From Anaerolineae bacterium (GTDB lineage: Bacteria; Chloroflexota; Anaerolineae; Promineifilales; Promineifilaceae), in contig JADLAX010000060.1 of assembly GCA_020848035.1 (NCBI GenBank), positions 1 through 64,000 of the forward strand: 64,000 bases of DNA, in the 5' to 3' direction. Position 1 is the first letter of the stretch; every line of letters starts with the position of its first letter. Shown in pieces: positions 25,146 to 33,756 of this stretch. The notes under the pieces are model-generated. The model was given only the letters and a program-made list of their open reading frames with translations. It was not told the DNA's origin and made no database searches. Both the position numbers and the translations under genes were made by a program.

Positions 25146-28100
25146 CTAGGGGGCCGGCGCGGTCTGGCTGGTAAGCTGATTTTGCAAGCGGGCCACTTCT
25201 AGCATGTTCATGCGCAGCCGCTTCACGATGACATGAATCACACCATAAGCAATCTCAATGCGATCGTCCATCAGTTCGTAAAATGCCTCTTGATCAAGGT
25301 GCAGCAGGCGCGTTTCGGTGACGGTGCGCACCGAGGCGGCGCGTGGTTCGGCATCGAGCAGCGCCATTTCGCCAAACAGCTGGCGCGGTCCCAGGCGGTC
25401 CAGAATAGTGTCTCCGTTAAACACTTCCACGCTGCCACTGATGATGATGTAGAGGCTGTCGCCCCGCTCGCCGCGTTCAAAGATGGTGGTTCCGGCGGGA
25501 ACGACAACTTCACGCAGCCGTTCGGCCACTTCCACCAAAATTTCATCCGGCGTTTCGCTGAACAGATCAACGACTTTTAAGAGCAAAACTTTTTCAATGG
25601 TTACCAGCATAGGATGGATTCCTTGTTGGGGCGGGGTGGCCTGGTGGTGGTTTTGTTGGGCAAATACGGCCGTTTCGCGGACCAAACGATGAGCGTCCAA
25701 CGCTGCGGCCGTTACCAGATCGCCCTGCGCCGGGGCCAGTTCGCGCCAGGCATAGAGGGCAATCGAACGCAACCAGGGGGTAAAGTGACCTGAATGACCC
25801 CCAACAATCGCAGCCAGCCGCTCTGGCGGAGACATAACCGCCTGGGGGAAGATGGGCAGGAGGTGTGCCAGACGCCTGTCGGGCGGCTCTTTGGCCAGCA
25901 GCGCTTGCAGGCTGGCGAATATTTTGCGGTCTACGATCAAATCCAGCATTTCCAGGGCGTAGGCGTGTTGTTCCGGTGCGGCGGCCTCGCCCGACCAGCG
26001 GTTGAGGCCCAACACGTCCTGCACTTTGCCCACGGCCACCGGGTCATGGGTCAGGTTCAGCCAGCCAAAGAGGCGCAGCACCAACCGCTCCAGGCTTTCT
26101 GCCAGCGCGGCGCGAACGGCCGTCATTTCCACCGACTCACTTTCCGCCAGGTCCACCAGTGCCGCCAGCAGCCAGGCGGCCTGGTCCAGCTCGGCCTGAA
26201 TGCGGACCAGGGAGAGTTCATTGGAGGCACGGTAGCCAGTCGCTTGCAGGGCCAAAATCGCCTCGGTGCGCACAAAATCATCGGGGTACTCAGCCAGGGG
26301 CAGCAGACTTTCTGCCAACTCTGGCTGGCGCAGTCGCCCGGAGATGCGTGCCAGGCGGAACATTACTTCCGGGTTGGCCTGGGCGGTTGTGGAAGCCAGG
26401 GCGGTTTTTAGGGCAGGCAACACGGATTTACGGCCGTTTACCAGGGCCGAAGTGGCGGTGGCGCGGACAGACGGCCGTTCCAGGCAGTTAATCACCATGG
26501 GCCAAAGGCGGGGCTGATTTAGCTGGCCCGCCGCTCGCAGCGCTGCCCGCTGCACCTGCGGCTGCGGATCTTCCAGCAAGCGCAGGATGGGGCGGTAGAC
26601 GTTTTGCAGCCCGCTTTCCCCCAATATCCGAGCCGCAAACATCCGCTCTTCCGGCTGGACTGAACGCAGCAGGGCAGAGAGTAAATCACCTGCCGCCAAA
26701 ATACCTTCCAGCTCGCCGCTGCGCAGCAGGCCAATCATGACCCCCTGCTGCACGTCTGGTTCCGGCGCATTGAGCAGCCCATTTAGTTCTTCCAATGTCT
26801 CCGGCGGACCACCCACGGCAATGAGCACGCGCCATGCTGCGCCGCGCAGGGCCGGGTCACGGGTCTGGTTTGCCAGTTGGTGCACGGCGGGCAGGGCAGC
26901 GCGTACCGCCAGCCGTTCGATGCGCTGCAAAACTTCCAGCTGCACTACCGGGGAAGGATGTTCCAGAAGGGCGGGAAAGTGTGCCGGAAGCTGATCCGGT
27001 TGCAGCTGCTGCCAGGTGTCCAGGGCATAAATTACCGGGCCGGGTTCCGGTTCGGCCAGGCTGGCTTGCAGGATGGCCAGCCCGGTGGCGTCCAGGTTTA
27101 CCCGCTGTCCTCCTTGCAGCGCCCGGTTACGCAGCGCCTGCTGCAACTGCTGCGGGTACATACGTGCCGTGCGGCTGGCCACCAGCAGCCAGGCCAGCAT
27201 AATGGGCAGCAGTACGGGCAGCAGCGCGGCCTCGCCAAACAATTCCAGAACGATGAGCAGCAAAACCCCACTGATGCCGGTTGCGGCTGGCCCAATCGCG
27301 CCATCAAGCAAAGTTTGCACGGTGGTGCGTTGGGTGGGGGGTAGCGGCTGGTACAAAACGCTGATGGCCACGTAGTCCAGGGCGTTGAGGATGTTTTCGG
27401 CAAAGTAGGCCAGGGTAATGCAGACAAACAAGACGATGAGGGCGGCACCGAACAGGCCAACGATCGTATTGAGAGCGACGAAGCTGATTAACACGGTGGG
27501 GCTGAGCAGCACCAATCCCTGAACGCCAAAACGCGTTAAAAATCGGCTGGTGCCCAGGATTTCGACCAGCAAACCGGAAAAGCTGACCACGGCACCAAAC
27601 AGGGCGAGAAAGCTGGCCAGACGGGCTTCGCCGGGGAAAACGCTTTCTGCCTGTGCGTAAAAAATGGCTTCAATAAAGTGGTAGGCGACCACGAAGAAGA
27701 GGTAACCGCCGATGATTTGCAGGACGTACGGGGTTTGCCACAACGGCCGTTCCTGACCTGTGCCCGGCCGGGGTGTTGGGACGTCGGGGCTGGAGTCGGC
27801 TGGGGGTTGCAGGAGAGCGGCGTACCGTCTGTGCAGCAGCGTCCCAGCCATCAGCGACACGATCATCGCCGCCAGCGATACGCCGAGCAGGTTTTCCGTG
27901 CCCCAGAGGGTAATGAACAGGGGGGCAAACAGGCCACCCAGCAGGTAGCCAATCGTGCCCGAGGCGCCAATCAAGCCAAACAGCCGTTTTGCCTGTTGCA
28001 GATCGAAGAGACGGCCGTTGATATTCCAAAAAGAGGTATTGGCCAGGCTTTGGTAAACCCCTTGCAAGACGGGCAGTGCGGCCAACAGCCAGGTGGTGCT

Positions 28101-28418
28101 GTGTCCCTGAAACAGCCAGATGGCCGCCAGCAGCAGCGCAAAAATGAGCCGACTGCTCAGCACGGTGGTCATGAGGCCAAAGCGACGGCTGGCTTGCAGA
28201 TAGAGGAACGAGGCGAGGACGCCTGCGATGCTAATCCCCACGTAGACGAAGGAAATAGCTGAGGTGTCGAAGGTGGTGAGGAAGAGGGCGTAAGCGGCCG
28301 TTACCAAAAAACTGTCGGCCAGGAAGGCAAAAATAGCTGCCAGCATTACCAGCGTAATGAGCTGACCTTCGTCAGATCGGAGGTTGAATAGGGCGGCTAC
28401 TTTCTCCTGTAGGTGCAT
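25146..28418 (-). CDS. ATP/ADP-translocase-like transporter with HEAT repeats and cyclic-nucleotide-binding domain
   Basis: 1,090 residues from the ATG at 28418; the frame is open further upstream but that would overlap the divergent LacI gene. Residues ~15-430 are about 12 hydrophobic helices of the NTT/MFS-like type. Residues ~450-900 are a run of HEAT-like helical repeats (e.g. LRLLEDPQPQVQRAALRAAG). Residues ~950-1080 are a cyclic-nucleotide-binding domain with an intact phosphate-binding cassette FGEMALLDAEPRAAS. Such fusions are known as a family but their transported substrate is not; nucleotide exchange is only a fold-level guess. A cAMP-like ligand or membrane-signal sensing could gate the transporter. 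It does not obviously belong to the biosynthetic cluster or the sugar locus. Confidence 0.85.
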   Translation of the reverse strand: MHLQEKVAALFNLRSDEGQLITLVMLAAIFAFLADSFLVTAAYALFLTTFDTSAISFVYVGISIAGVLASFLYLQASRRFGLMTTVLSSRLIFALLLAAIWLFQGHSTTWLLAALPVLQGVYQSLANTSFWNINGRLFDLQQAKRLFGLIGASGTIGYLLGGLFAPLFITLWGTENLLGVSLAAMIVSLMAGTLLHRRYAALLQPPADSSPDVPTPRPGTGQERPLWQTPYVLQIIGGYLFFVVAYHFIEAIFYAQAESVFPGEARLASFLALFGAVVSFSGLLVEILGTSRFLTRFGVQGLVLLSPTVLISFVALNTIVGLFGAALIVLFVCITLAYFAENILNALDYVAISVLYQPLPPTQRTTVQTLLDGAIGPAATGISGVLLLIVLELFGEAALLPVLLPIMLAWLLVASRTARMYPQQLQQALRNRALQGGQRVNLDATGLAILQASLAEPEPGPVIYALDTWQQLQPDQLPAHFPALLEHPSPVVQLEVLQRIERLAVRAALPAVHQLANQTRDPALRGAAWRVLIAVGGPPETLEELNGLLNAPEPDVQQGVMIGLLRSGELEGILAAGDLLSALLRSVQPEERMFAARILGESGLQNVYRPILRLLEDPQPQVQRAALRAAGQLNQPRLWPMVINCLERPSVRATATSALVNGRKSVLPALKTALASTTAQANPEVMFRLARISGRLRQPELAESLLPLAEYPDDFVRTEAILALQATGYRASNELSLVRIQAELDQAAWLLAALVDLAESESVEMTAVRAALAESLERLVLRLFGWLNLTHDPVAVGKVQDVLGLNRWSGEAAAPEQHAYALEMLDLIVDRKIFASLQALLAKEPPDRRLAHLLPIFPQAVMSPPERLAAIVGGHSGHFTPWLRSIALYAWRELAPAQGDLVTAAALDAHRLVRETAVFAQQNHHQATPPQQGIHPMLVTIEKVLLLKVVDLFSETPDEILVEVAERLREVVVPAGTTIFERGERGDSLYIIISGSVEVFNGDTILDRLGPRQLFGEMALLDAEPRAASVRTVTETRLLHLDQEAFYELMDDRIEIAYGVIHVIVKRLRMNMLEVARLQNQLTSQTAPAP

Positions 28419-28500
28419 AGAGGAGTTGATTATATCTGCATCTGGCAAACGGAAAAACGGCCCCGTATTTCTGGCGGTTTGTGCAAATTTGCTGAAAATA

Positions 28501-28529
28501 TTGACAGCCTTTGATAAGTATGTAACAAT
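28501..28529 (+). promoter_or_regulatory. Probable promoter of the LacI regulator
   Basis: TTGACA at 28501-28506, then 17 bases, then AACAAT at 28524-28529 (four of six matches to the -10 consensus). The operator at 28529-28554 starts directly at the -10 element, so a bound repressor would block initiation. No ribosome binding site precedes the ATG at 28570. Confidence 0.55.
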
Positions 28530-28554
28530 GTAACCGGTTACGTAACCGGTTACA
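28529..28554. promoter_or_regulatory. LacI-family operator, perfect 26-bp palindrome
   Basis: Two copies of TAACCGGTTA (28531-28540 and 28543-28552), each itself a palindrome with the central CCGG typical of LacI-family operators, are joined by CG and flanked by TG/CA, making the whole 26 bases an exact palindrome. It lies 15 bases before the LacI start and between divergent genes. It could control the regulator and also the minus-strand transporter. Confidence 0.85.
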
Positions 28555-28569
28555 TACAAGTGTAATTTT

Positions 28570-29595
28570 ATGACGAAACGCTCGCACTCCATTACCATTC
28601 GAGATGTTGCCCGCAAAGCCGGTGTTTCGGTGGCCACGGTCAGCCGGTACATTAACCAAAATGCGCCTGTGTCGGAAAAGCTCTCGGCACGCATTGAAGA
28701 GGTGATGGATCAGCTGGATTTTGTGCCACATGAAACGGCCCGCCAGCTGGCGTTATCCACCAGAAATGCCGTTGGGCTGCTGTTAACCAACATGCACAAT
28801 CCATTTTTTGGCCCGCTGCTGGCGGGTGTGGAAAGTGTCGTCCGGGCGAATGGGTTTAATTTGCTGGTCGCTTCATACCATTCCAATTTGCGGGCGGAAT
28901 CGAACTTGCCGCTTGGGCCGCATAACACTGATGGAATTATTGCTTTTGCCGACAGCTTAAATGATGCGGAAATTGCTTCTTTTTATGAGCGGGACTTTCC
29001 GATCGTTTTAATTCATAAAACGCCGACCAATTCACAGGCGATACCCTTTACGACAATAGAAAACAAAGCAGCAACGCGCAAATTGATCAACCATCTGATT
29101 ACGATACATAACCGCCGTCGGATTATTTTGATGCGGGGTTCTGAACATCAGGAGGATGCTCACTGGCGTGAAGAAGGGTTTCGCGCGGCTCTGGAAGAGC
29201 ACGACATTCCTTTTGACGAGCGGCTGGTTTTGGATGGCTCTTTTGAGAGCGAAATTGCCTATAACTCACTGAAATGTTTCTTGTCTGATCCGCATCATCC
29301 CGATTTTGACGCCGTGTTTGCTGGCGACGACGATGCGGCCATTGGTGTTTATGATGCCTTAAAGGAAGCGGGCTACCGAATTCCTGACGACATTAGCGTG
29401 GTTGGGTTTGATGATTCGCTCATGGCACCCTTCATGTCACCCCCTTTGACGACTGTACGAGCACCTACAGAGAAGGTAGGGCAATCTGTTGCCCATCAAC
29501 TTTTTTGTTTACTAGAAAAAAAAGAACCCGAGCTTGTTACTTTACTGCCGACAGAAATGATTTTGCGTCAATCCTGCGGCTGTAAAGAATCTTAA
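28570..29595 (+). CDS. LacI-family transcriptional regulator
   Basis: 341 residues, normal for the family. The N-terminal helix-turn-helix is at residues ~9-28 (IRDVARKAGVSVATVSRYIN), followed by the hinge helix region ARQLALSTRNAVGLLL and a periplasmic-binding-protein-like sugar domain (e.g. DDDAAIGVYDALKEAGYRIP). Its gene is preceded by the perfect palindromic operator, so it is very likely autoregulated. It is followed by a solute-binding protein and two permeases in the same direction, which it most likely controls in response to the imported sugar. GC content and the near absence of ACGGCCGT differ from neighbouring regions. Confidence 0.95.
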   Translation: MTKRSHSITIRDVARKAGVSVATVSRYINQNAPVSEKLSARIEEVMDQLDFVPHETARQLALSTRNAVGLLLTNMHNPFFGPLLAGVESVVRANGFNLLVASYHSNLRAESNLPLGPHNTDGIIAFADSLNDAEIASFYERDFPIVLIHKTPTNSQAIPFTTIENKAATRKLINHLITIHNRRRIILMRGSEHQEDAHWREEGFRAALEEHDIPFDERLVLDGSFESEIAYNSLKCFLSDPHHPDFDAVFAGDDDAAIGVYDALKEAGYRIPDDISVVGFDDSLMAPFMSPPLTTVRAPTEKVGQSVAHQLFCLLEKKEPELVTLLPTEMILRQSCGCKES

Positions 29596-29830
29596 CGAAA
29601 ACAGCGTGGATTGTGGAAAACGGCCGTTGTTGTGGCCTGCCAGAAAGATGGCAACTAACTGTGGGTAACGGCCGTTACGCTCAAGGCTTATGGCTGGCAG
29701 CCTGTAATTATTCCGGCTGCTTAACCCTGTTGCAAATAAATAAAGGAGGTGAGGCAAGGCGTTCAAAAATGTTACCGTGATGTCCAAGAATCTTCGTTAT
29801 TCACTAAAACCTTTTTAAGGAGAGAAGATA

Positions 29831-31339
29831 ATGAGTCAAATACGATATAAGCTGTTAGTCTTGTTTTTCATCTTTGCTCTGGCATTGGCCGCATGTGGTG
29901 GGGGATCAGCAGAAGAAGCAACCACCGACACCGAAAGTGATGCCAGTACAGACACAACCACCACCGAAAGCGAACCCGAAGAAGAAGCGGAAGCACCCGC
30001 CGAAGAAGAAGCCGCCAGCACGGGTGACCGTGTGCAAATCCGCTGGTTTGTCGGTCTGGGCACCGGTACGGATGCGCAGCAAGTAGCGGTTCAGGAAGAA
30101 GTTGTGGCCGATTTCAACAGCTCGCAGGATGCCATTGAGCTGGTTTTGGAGATCGTGCCCAATGAAGCGGCCGTTGATGCTCTGGCTACCCAAATTGCTT
30201 CCGGAAACGGCCCCGACATCGTTGGCCCCGTGGGTTGGACCGGCTCCAACGCCTTCCAGGGACAATGGCTCGACATCGGCCCGTATATTGAATCTTCTGG
30301 TTTTGACACCTCCATTTTTGACCCCGCCCTGGTTGACTCTTACCAGACCGAAGATGGGCAGGTTGGTTTGCCGTTTGCGGTATTCCCTGCGGCCGTTTAC
30401 TACGTACCCGCCATGTTTGACGAACTGGATCTGGCCTACCCGCCTTCCAACTACGGCGACATGTATGAACTGGATGGCGAAATGGTGGAATGGAACTGGG
30501 ACACCTTCACCGAGGTTGCCCGCCGTATGACCATCGACATCAATGGCAACAACTCGCTGGATGAAGGCTTCGACCGCACCCAAATCGTCCAGGTTGGCTA
30601 CAGCCCGCAGTGGCAGACCCATGTTAACTACATGGCCTCCTATCGCGCCGGTGCCGTGCGCTTTGTAGCGGGTGAAGAAGGCAACTACTCGCTGGAATAC
30701 CCCGCCGAATGGAAAGAAGCCATTGAATGGTTCTACGATGGTATTTGGGGCGAACAACCCTTCATTGCCAACGGTGCCCTGTCTGGTTCTCCCGAATTTG
30801 GCAACGGCAACCTGTTCAACAGCGGTCGCGCCGCCATGGCTATCACCCCCCTGTGGTACACCTGCTGCCTGGGTGAGTTCCGCGATGCTGGGCTGGAATT
30901 CCAGGCTGGTATCCTGCCCGTGGGCGATGACGGTCAATACCACGGCCGTGTAGATGCCGACACCTTCCGCATTTGGAAAGGCACCGACACCCCCGAAGAA
31001 GCCTTCACCGTGCTGACCTACCTCATCACTGATGGCGCTGACAAGCTGCTGCCGGTATACGGTGCTATGCCCGCTATCGCGGAAAAGCAAGAACCCTTCT
31101 TCGCTGCTAAATCGGCCGACTATCCCTTTGTGCTGCCCGAAACCTGGGAAGTGTTCAAAGCTGGCCTGACTTATCCAGACAGCCCCAGTGCCGAACAATA
31201 CCAGCCAAACCATACGGAATCCTGGACTCGTCAGCAGGCCTTCTTTGATCTGCTGCAGAACACCTCACCTGAGGAACTGGACTTCGATGCCGAATGGGAC
31301 AAGCTGATCGAAGACATTAACGTTATTTACAACAGATAA
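29831..31339 (+). CDS. Extracellular sugar-binding lipoprotein (ABC transporter)
   Basis: 502 residues. The signal peptide ends in lipobox LALAAC, so the mature N-terminus is a lipidated Cys outside the membrane. It is followed by an acidic Glu/Thr/Ser-rich tether (residues ~24-60) and then a family 1 solute-binding fold (motifs such as ASGNGPDIVGPVGWTGSNAF and GRAAMAITPLWYT). A good ribosome binding site AAGGAG lies eight bases before the ATG. It supplies two CUT1-type permeases encoded 300 bases downstream; a hairpin in between probably lets the binding protein be made in excess. The many aromatic residues in the body suit an oligosaccharide ligand, but the exact sugar cannot be read. Confidence 0.95.
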   Translation: MSQIRYKLLVLFFIFALALAACGGGSAEEATTDTESDASTDTTTTESEPEEEAEAPAEEEAASTGDRVQIRWFVGLGTGTDAQQVAVQEEVVADFNSSQDAIELVLEIVPNEAAVDALATQIASGNGPDIVGPVGWTGSNAFQGQWLDIGPYIESSGFDTSIFDPALVDSYQTEDGQVGLPFAVFPAAVYYVPAMFDELDLAYPPSNYGDMYELDGEMVEWNWDTFTEVARRMTIDINGNNSLDEGFDRTQIVQVGYSPQWQTHVNYMASYRAGAVRFVAGEEGNYSLEYPAEWKEAIEWFYDGIWGEQPFIANGALSGSPEFGNGNLFNSGRAAMAITPLWYTCCLGEFRDAGLEFQAGILPVGDDGQYHGRVDADTFRIWKGTDTPEEAFTVLTYLITDGADKLLPVYGAMPAIAEKQEPFFAAKSADYPFVLPETWEVFKAGLTYPDSPSAEQYQPNHTESWTRQQAFFDLLQNTSPEELDFDAEWDKLIEDINVIYNR

Positions 31340-31364
31340 TATAACCGTGCAGCAACGGTAAAAG

Positions 31365-31403
31365 TGGGTGGGCTGTCTTCTATCACGGCGGACAGCCTAC
31401 CCA
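31365..31403 (+). terminator. Hairpin after the binding-protein gene (attenuator-like)
   Basis: A 13-bp stem (31365-31377 with 31391-31403, one G-U pair) begins 26 bases after the stop of the binding-protein gene. No U-run follows, so it may be a partial terminator or an RNA-stability stem. The remainder of the 302-base gap to the permease gene shows no open frame of note; it ends with GAGGAG as ribosome binding site. Confidence 0.55.
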
Positions 31404-31641
31404 TTTACTCTGTACCCTTCGGGGAAGAGGCAAAAAAAGTGGTCAGGACGGCAATTTTTTTGAGCCTTGCCCCACTCCCGCTAAACTAAATTATGTAGAA
31501 AGCAGACCAGTGGTCGGGAGCCAATCTGGTGAGCGCATGAGAAGAGTCGCTTGCTAGAGACTATTCGGACCTTTCACAAACCAAAACCCGCTTTTTTCGG
31601 GGGTGAAAGTTTCGTAGGCTTGATTTAGAGGAGAAGAGACA

Positions 31642-32643
31642 ATGTTACAAGAACTAAGCAGCGGCATTCCTAAGCTACCTTCTTTAAAAAGCTACCGAAA
31701 ACTGTCGTCGCTCAAACGCCAGGAGATGAAATGGGGCCTCACGTTTCTCTCACCCTGGTTAATCGGTTTTATCATCTTTACCATGCTGCCGTTGATTGCC
31801 AGCCTGGTTTTTAGCTTCCTCGATCTAAGAATTACTGACGGTATTTTGACGCAGCCAGATTTCATTGGATTGGACAATTACGCCACTATGCTCAACGATC
31901 CGCAAATCTGGTCGCGGCAGGGTGGTACGCTGGGCTCATTGTGGATCACCATCAGATTTGGTCTGATTGCGCTGCCGGTTGGCATTATTGTGCCTTTGGG
32001 CCTGGCAGTTTTGTTGAACAGCCCGTACCTCAAGGGTAAATCATTTTTCCGCAGCATGTTTTACATGCCCTACATCATCCCCTTTGTGGCCGCTATCTTC
32101 TTGTGGGGCGGTATGCTGAACCCGGAAACGGGCTGGATTAACCGGTCTTTGATGTTTCTGGGCATGCCGCGTGAAAGTGTGCCAAACTGGGCCAATGATG
32201 TGAACTGGGTTTATCCCGCTTACGTCATTCTGGGCATTTGGGGCGTCGGCAATGCAATGCTCATTTTTTTGGCTGGTCTTCAGGGTGTTCCCACCGAACT
32301 TTACGACGCGGCCAGAGTGGATGGGGCCAACAAGTGGCAGCAGTTTTGGAAAGTCACCTTCCCCATGATTTCCCCCGTGGTTTTTTATAACCTCACGCTG
32401 AGTATTGTGGGGCTGTTCCAATACTTCCTCGTGCCGCTCGTGGTGAATAACGGCACGGGACGTCCCGGGGGCGCAACCAACTTCTTTAACCTTTACCTGT
32501 ACAAGACGTTTTTTACGTTCCAAAGAATGGGTTATGGCTCGGCAATGGCCTGGCTGTTATTTGCCATCATTCTTTTGGTCACGTTGATTTTGTTTGGTAC
32601 AGCGCGTTATTGGGTCTTTTACGCCGGTGAAGGTCGCCACTAG
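31642..32643 (+). CDS. Sugar ABC transporter permease, MalF/UgpA type
   Basis: 333 residues with six or so membrane helices; the first begins near residue 37 (LTFLSPWLIGFIIFTMLPLIA has the usual MalF-like opening). The EAA loop that contacts the ATPase is seen as AARVDGANKWQQFWKVTFPM near residues 230-250. GAGGAG precedes the ATG. It pairs with the permease encoded 21 bases downstream and with the upstream binding lipoprotein. No ATPase gene is in this locus, so a shared MsmK/UgpC-like ATPase encoded elsewhere is implied. Confidence 0.94.
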   Translation: MLQELSSGIPKLPSLKSYRKLSSLKRQEMKWGLTFLSPWLIGFIIFTMLPLIASLVFSFLDLRITDGILTQPDFIGLDNYATMLNDPQIWSRQGGTLGSLWITIRFGLIALPVGIIVPLGLAVLLNSPYLKGKSFFRSMFYMPYIIPFVAAIFLWGGMLNPETGWINRSLMFLGMPRESVPNWANDVNWVYPAYVILGIWGVGNAMLIFLAGLQGVPTELYDAARVDGANKWQQFWKVTFPMISPVVFYNLTLSIVGLFQYFLVPLVVNNGTGRPGGATNFFNLYLYKTFFTFQRMGYGSAMAWLLFAIILLVTLILFGTARYWVFYAGEGRH

Positions 32644-32664
32644 CCTATTTTCGAGGAAAGAAAA

Positions 32665-33735
32665 ATGAACAGCAGAAAGAGAAGAAGAGAACTGATCAAT
32701 ACAGGGAAGTCCGGACTGGTTACCTTAATCACGCTGGCCTTGCTGTTTATCTTTTTGTCGCCGTTTGCTTTTATGGTTTTTACTTCGCTGAAGTCGCAAA
32801 GCCAGATCACGTCTGTAGGTTCACCGATTTGGCCCGCAGAGTCGGCGACTTTTGAACTTAATGGCGAGGAATTGGAACAGTATACGGTGCCTATGAACAC
32901 CTGCGTGGGCAGTGAAAGCGATACGTCGGAACGAAGCCTGGCCATTGTGGATAAAGGGCTGCGGGAAAGCGTGTTTATTGACCCCAGCGACCTGGAGCGC
33001 GGCGAGTTTGCCTGTTCCGTGTCGTGGCGAGCTCTGGATCGGCCGTGGCAGGTGGCCCCTGCCTGGAGCAATTATAGCGAGGTATGGGAAACCATCGAAA
33101 TCCCGAAGGTGATGTGGAACACGTTTTTCTATGCCATCACGACGCTGGTGGGGACGCTCATTTCCTGCACGCTGGTAGCCTATGGCTTTGCCCGGTTCCA
33201 ATTTCCTGGCCGTGATCTCCTGTTTATTGTGCTCATTTCCACCATCTTTTTGCCCGCGTTTGTGACGGTGATTCCCACGTACACATTCTTCCAAAAGATT
33301 GGCTGGGTGGGTACCTGGCTGCCGTTGATCGTGCCGCACTTTTTTGCCAATGCGTACAATGTGTTTCTGCTGCGGCAGTATTTCATGACGATGCCACGCG
33401 CTCTGGATGAGGCGGCGATGATTGATGGGGCCGGGCCGCTGCGCGTGCTGTGGTCGGTAATTATTCCGCAATCGTACCCGGTGCTGTTGGCGGTGACTGT
33501 ATTCCACATTGTGTTTGCCTGGAATGACTTCTTTGGTCCGCTGATTTATCTGTCCACCAACCGGGATGCCCAGCCAATTTCGGTGGTGCTGCGCACGTTT
33601 AACGGGGTGTATGGCTCCAGCCCGCAGCTGATACAGGCCGGGTCATTGATGGCTTTGCTGGCACCGCTGCTCCTGTTTGTGTTTGCGCAGCGCTTCTTTG
33701 TGCAGGGCATTGTGATTACTGGGGTAGAAAAGTAG
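32665..33735 (+). CDS. Sugar ABC transporter permease, MalG type with extracellular insert
   Basis: 356 residues, about 80 more than usual for MalG-like permeases. Helix 1 (residues ~15-40) is followed by an insert of ~80 residues (from PIWPAESATF to the NYSEVWET segment) containing YTVP, an FIDP motif and a Cys pair (MNTCVG, EFACSV). Since it lies between helices 1 and 2 it should face outside, towards the binding protein. The rest is standard, with the EAA loop AAMIDGAGPLRVLWSVIIPQ. The second permease encoded at 44,926 has a comparable insert. It forms one operon with the preceding permease. Confidence 0.93.
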   Translation: MNSRKRRRELINTGKSGLVTLITLALLFIFLSPFAFMVFTSLKSQSQITSVGSPIWPAESATFELNGEELEQYTVPMNTCVGSESDTSERSLAIVDKGLRESVFIDPSDLERGEFACSVSWRALDRPWQVAPAWSNYSEVWETIEIPKVMWNTFFYAITTLVGTLISCTLVAYGFARFQFPGRDLLFIVLISTIFLPAFVTVIPTYTFFQKIGWVGTWLPLIVPHFFANAYNVFLLRQYFMTMPRALDEAAMIDGAGPLRVLWSVIIPQSYPVLLAVTVFHIVFAWNDFFGPLIYLSTNRDAQPISVVLRTFNGVYGSSPQLIQAGSLMALLAPLLLFVFAQRFFVQGIVITGVEK

Positions 33736-33756
33736 AAAGAAGGCGAAGGTGTCATC

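Noticed and set aside
28419-28694. Extended N-terminus of the transporter/HEAT/cNMP protein
   Set aside because: It would overlap the divergent LacI gene, its promoter and the operator; the family-like sequence begins at the ATG at 28418.
29790-29822. TTCACTAAAACC tract before the binding-protein gene as a LacI operator
   Set aside because: It resembles half of the ACTAAA operator at 60,474 but has no second arm, so it was not listed.
29906-31213. 435-codon minus-strand open frame
   Set aside because: Antisense shadow of the sugar-binding lipoprotein, which has a signal peptide, lipobox and good start signal.
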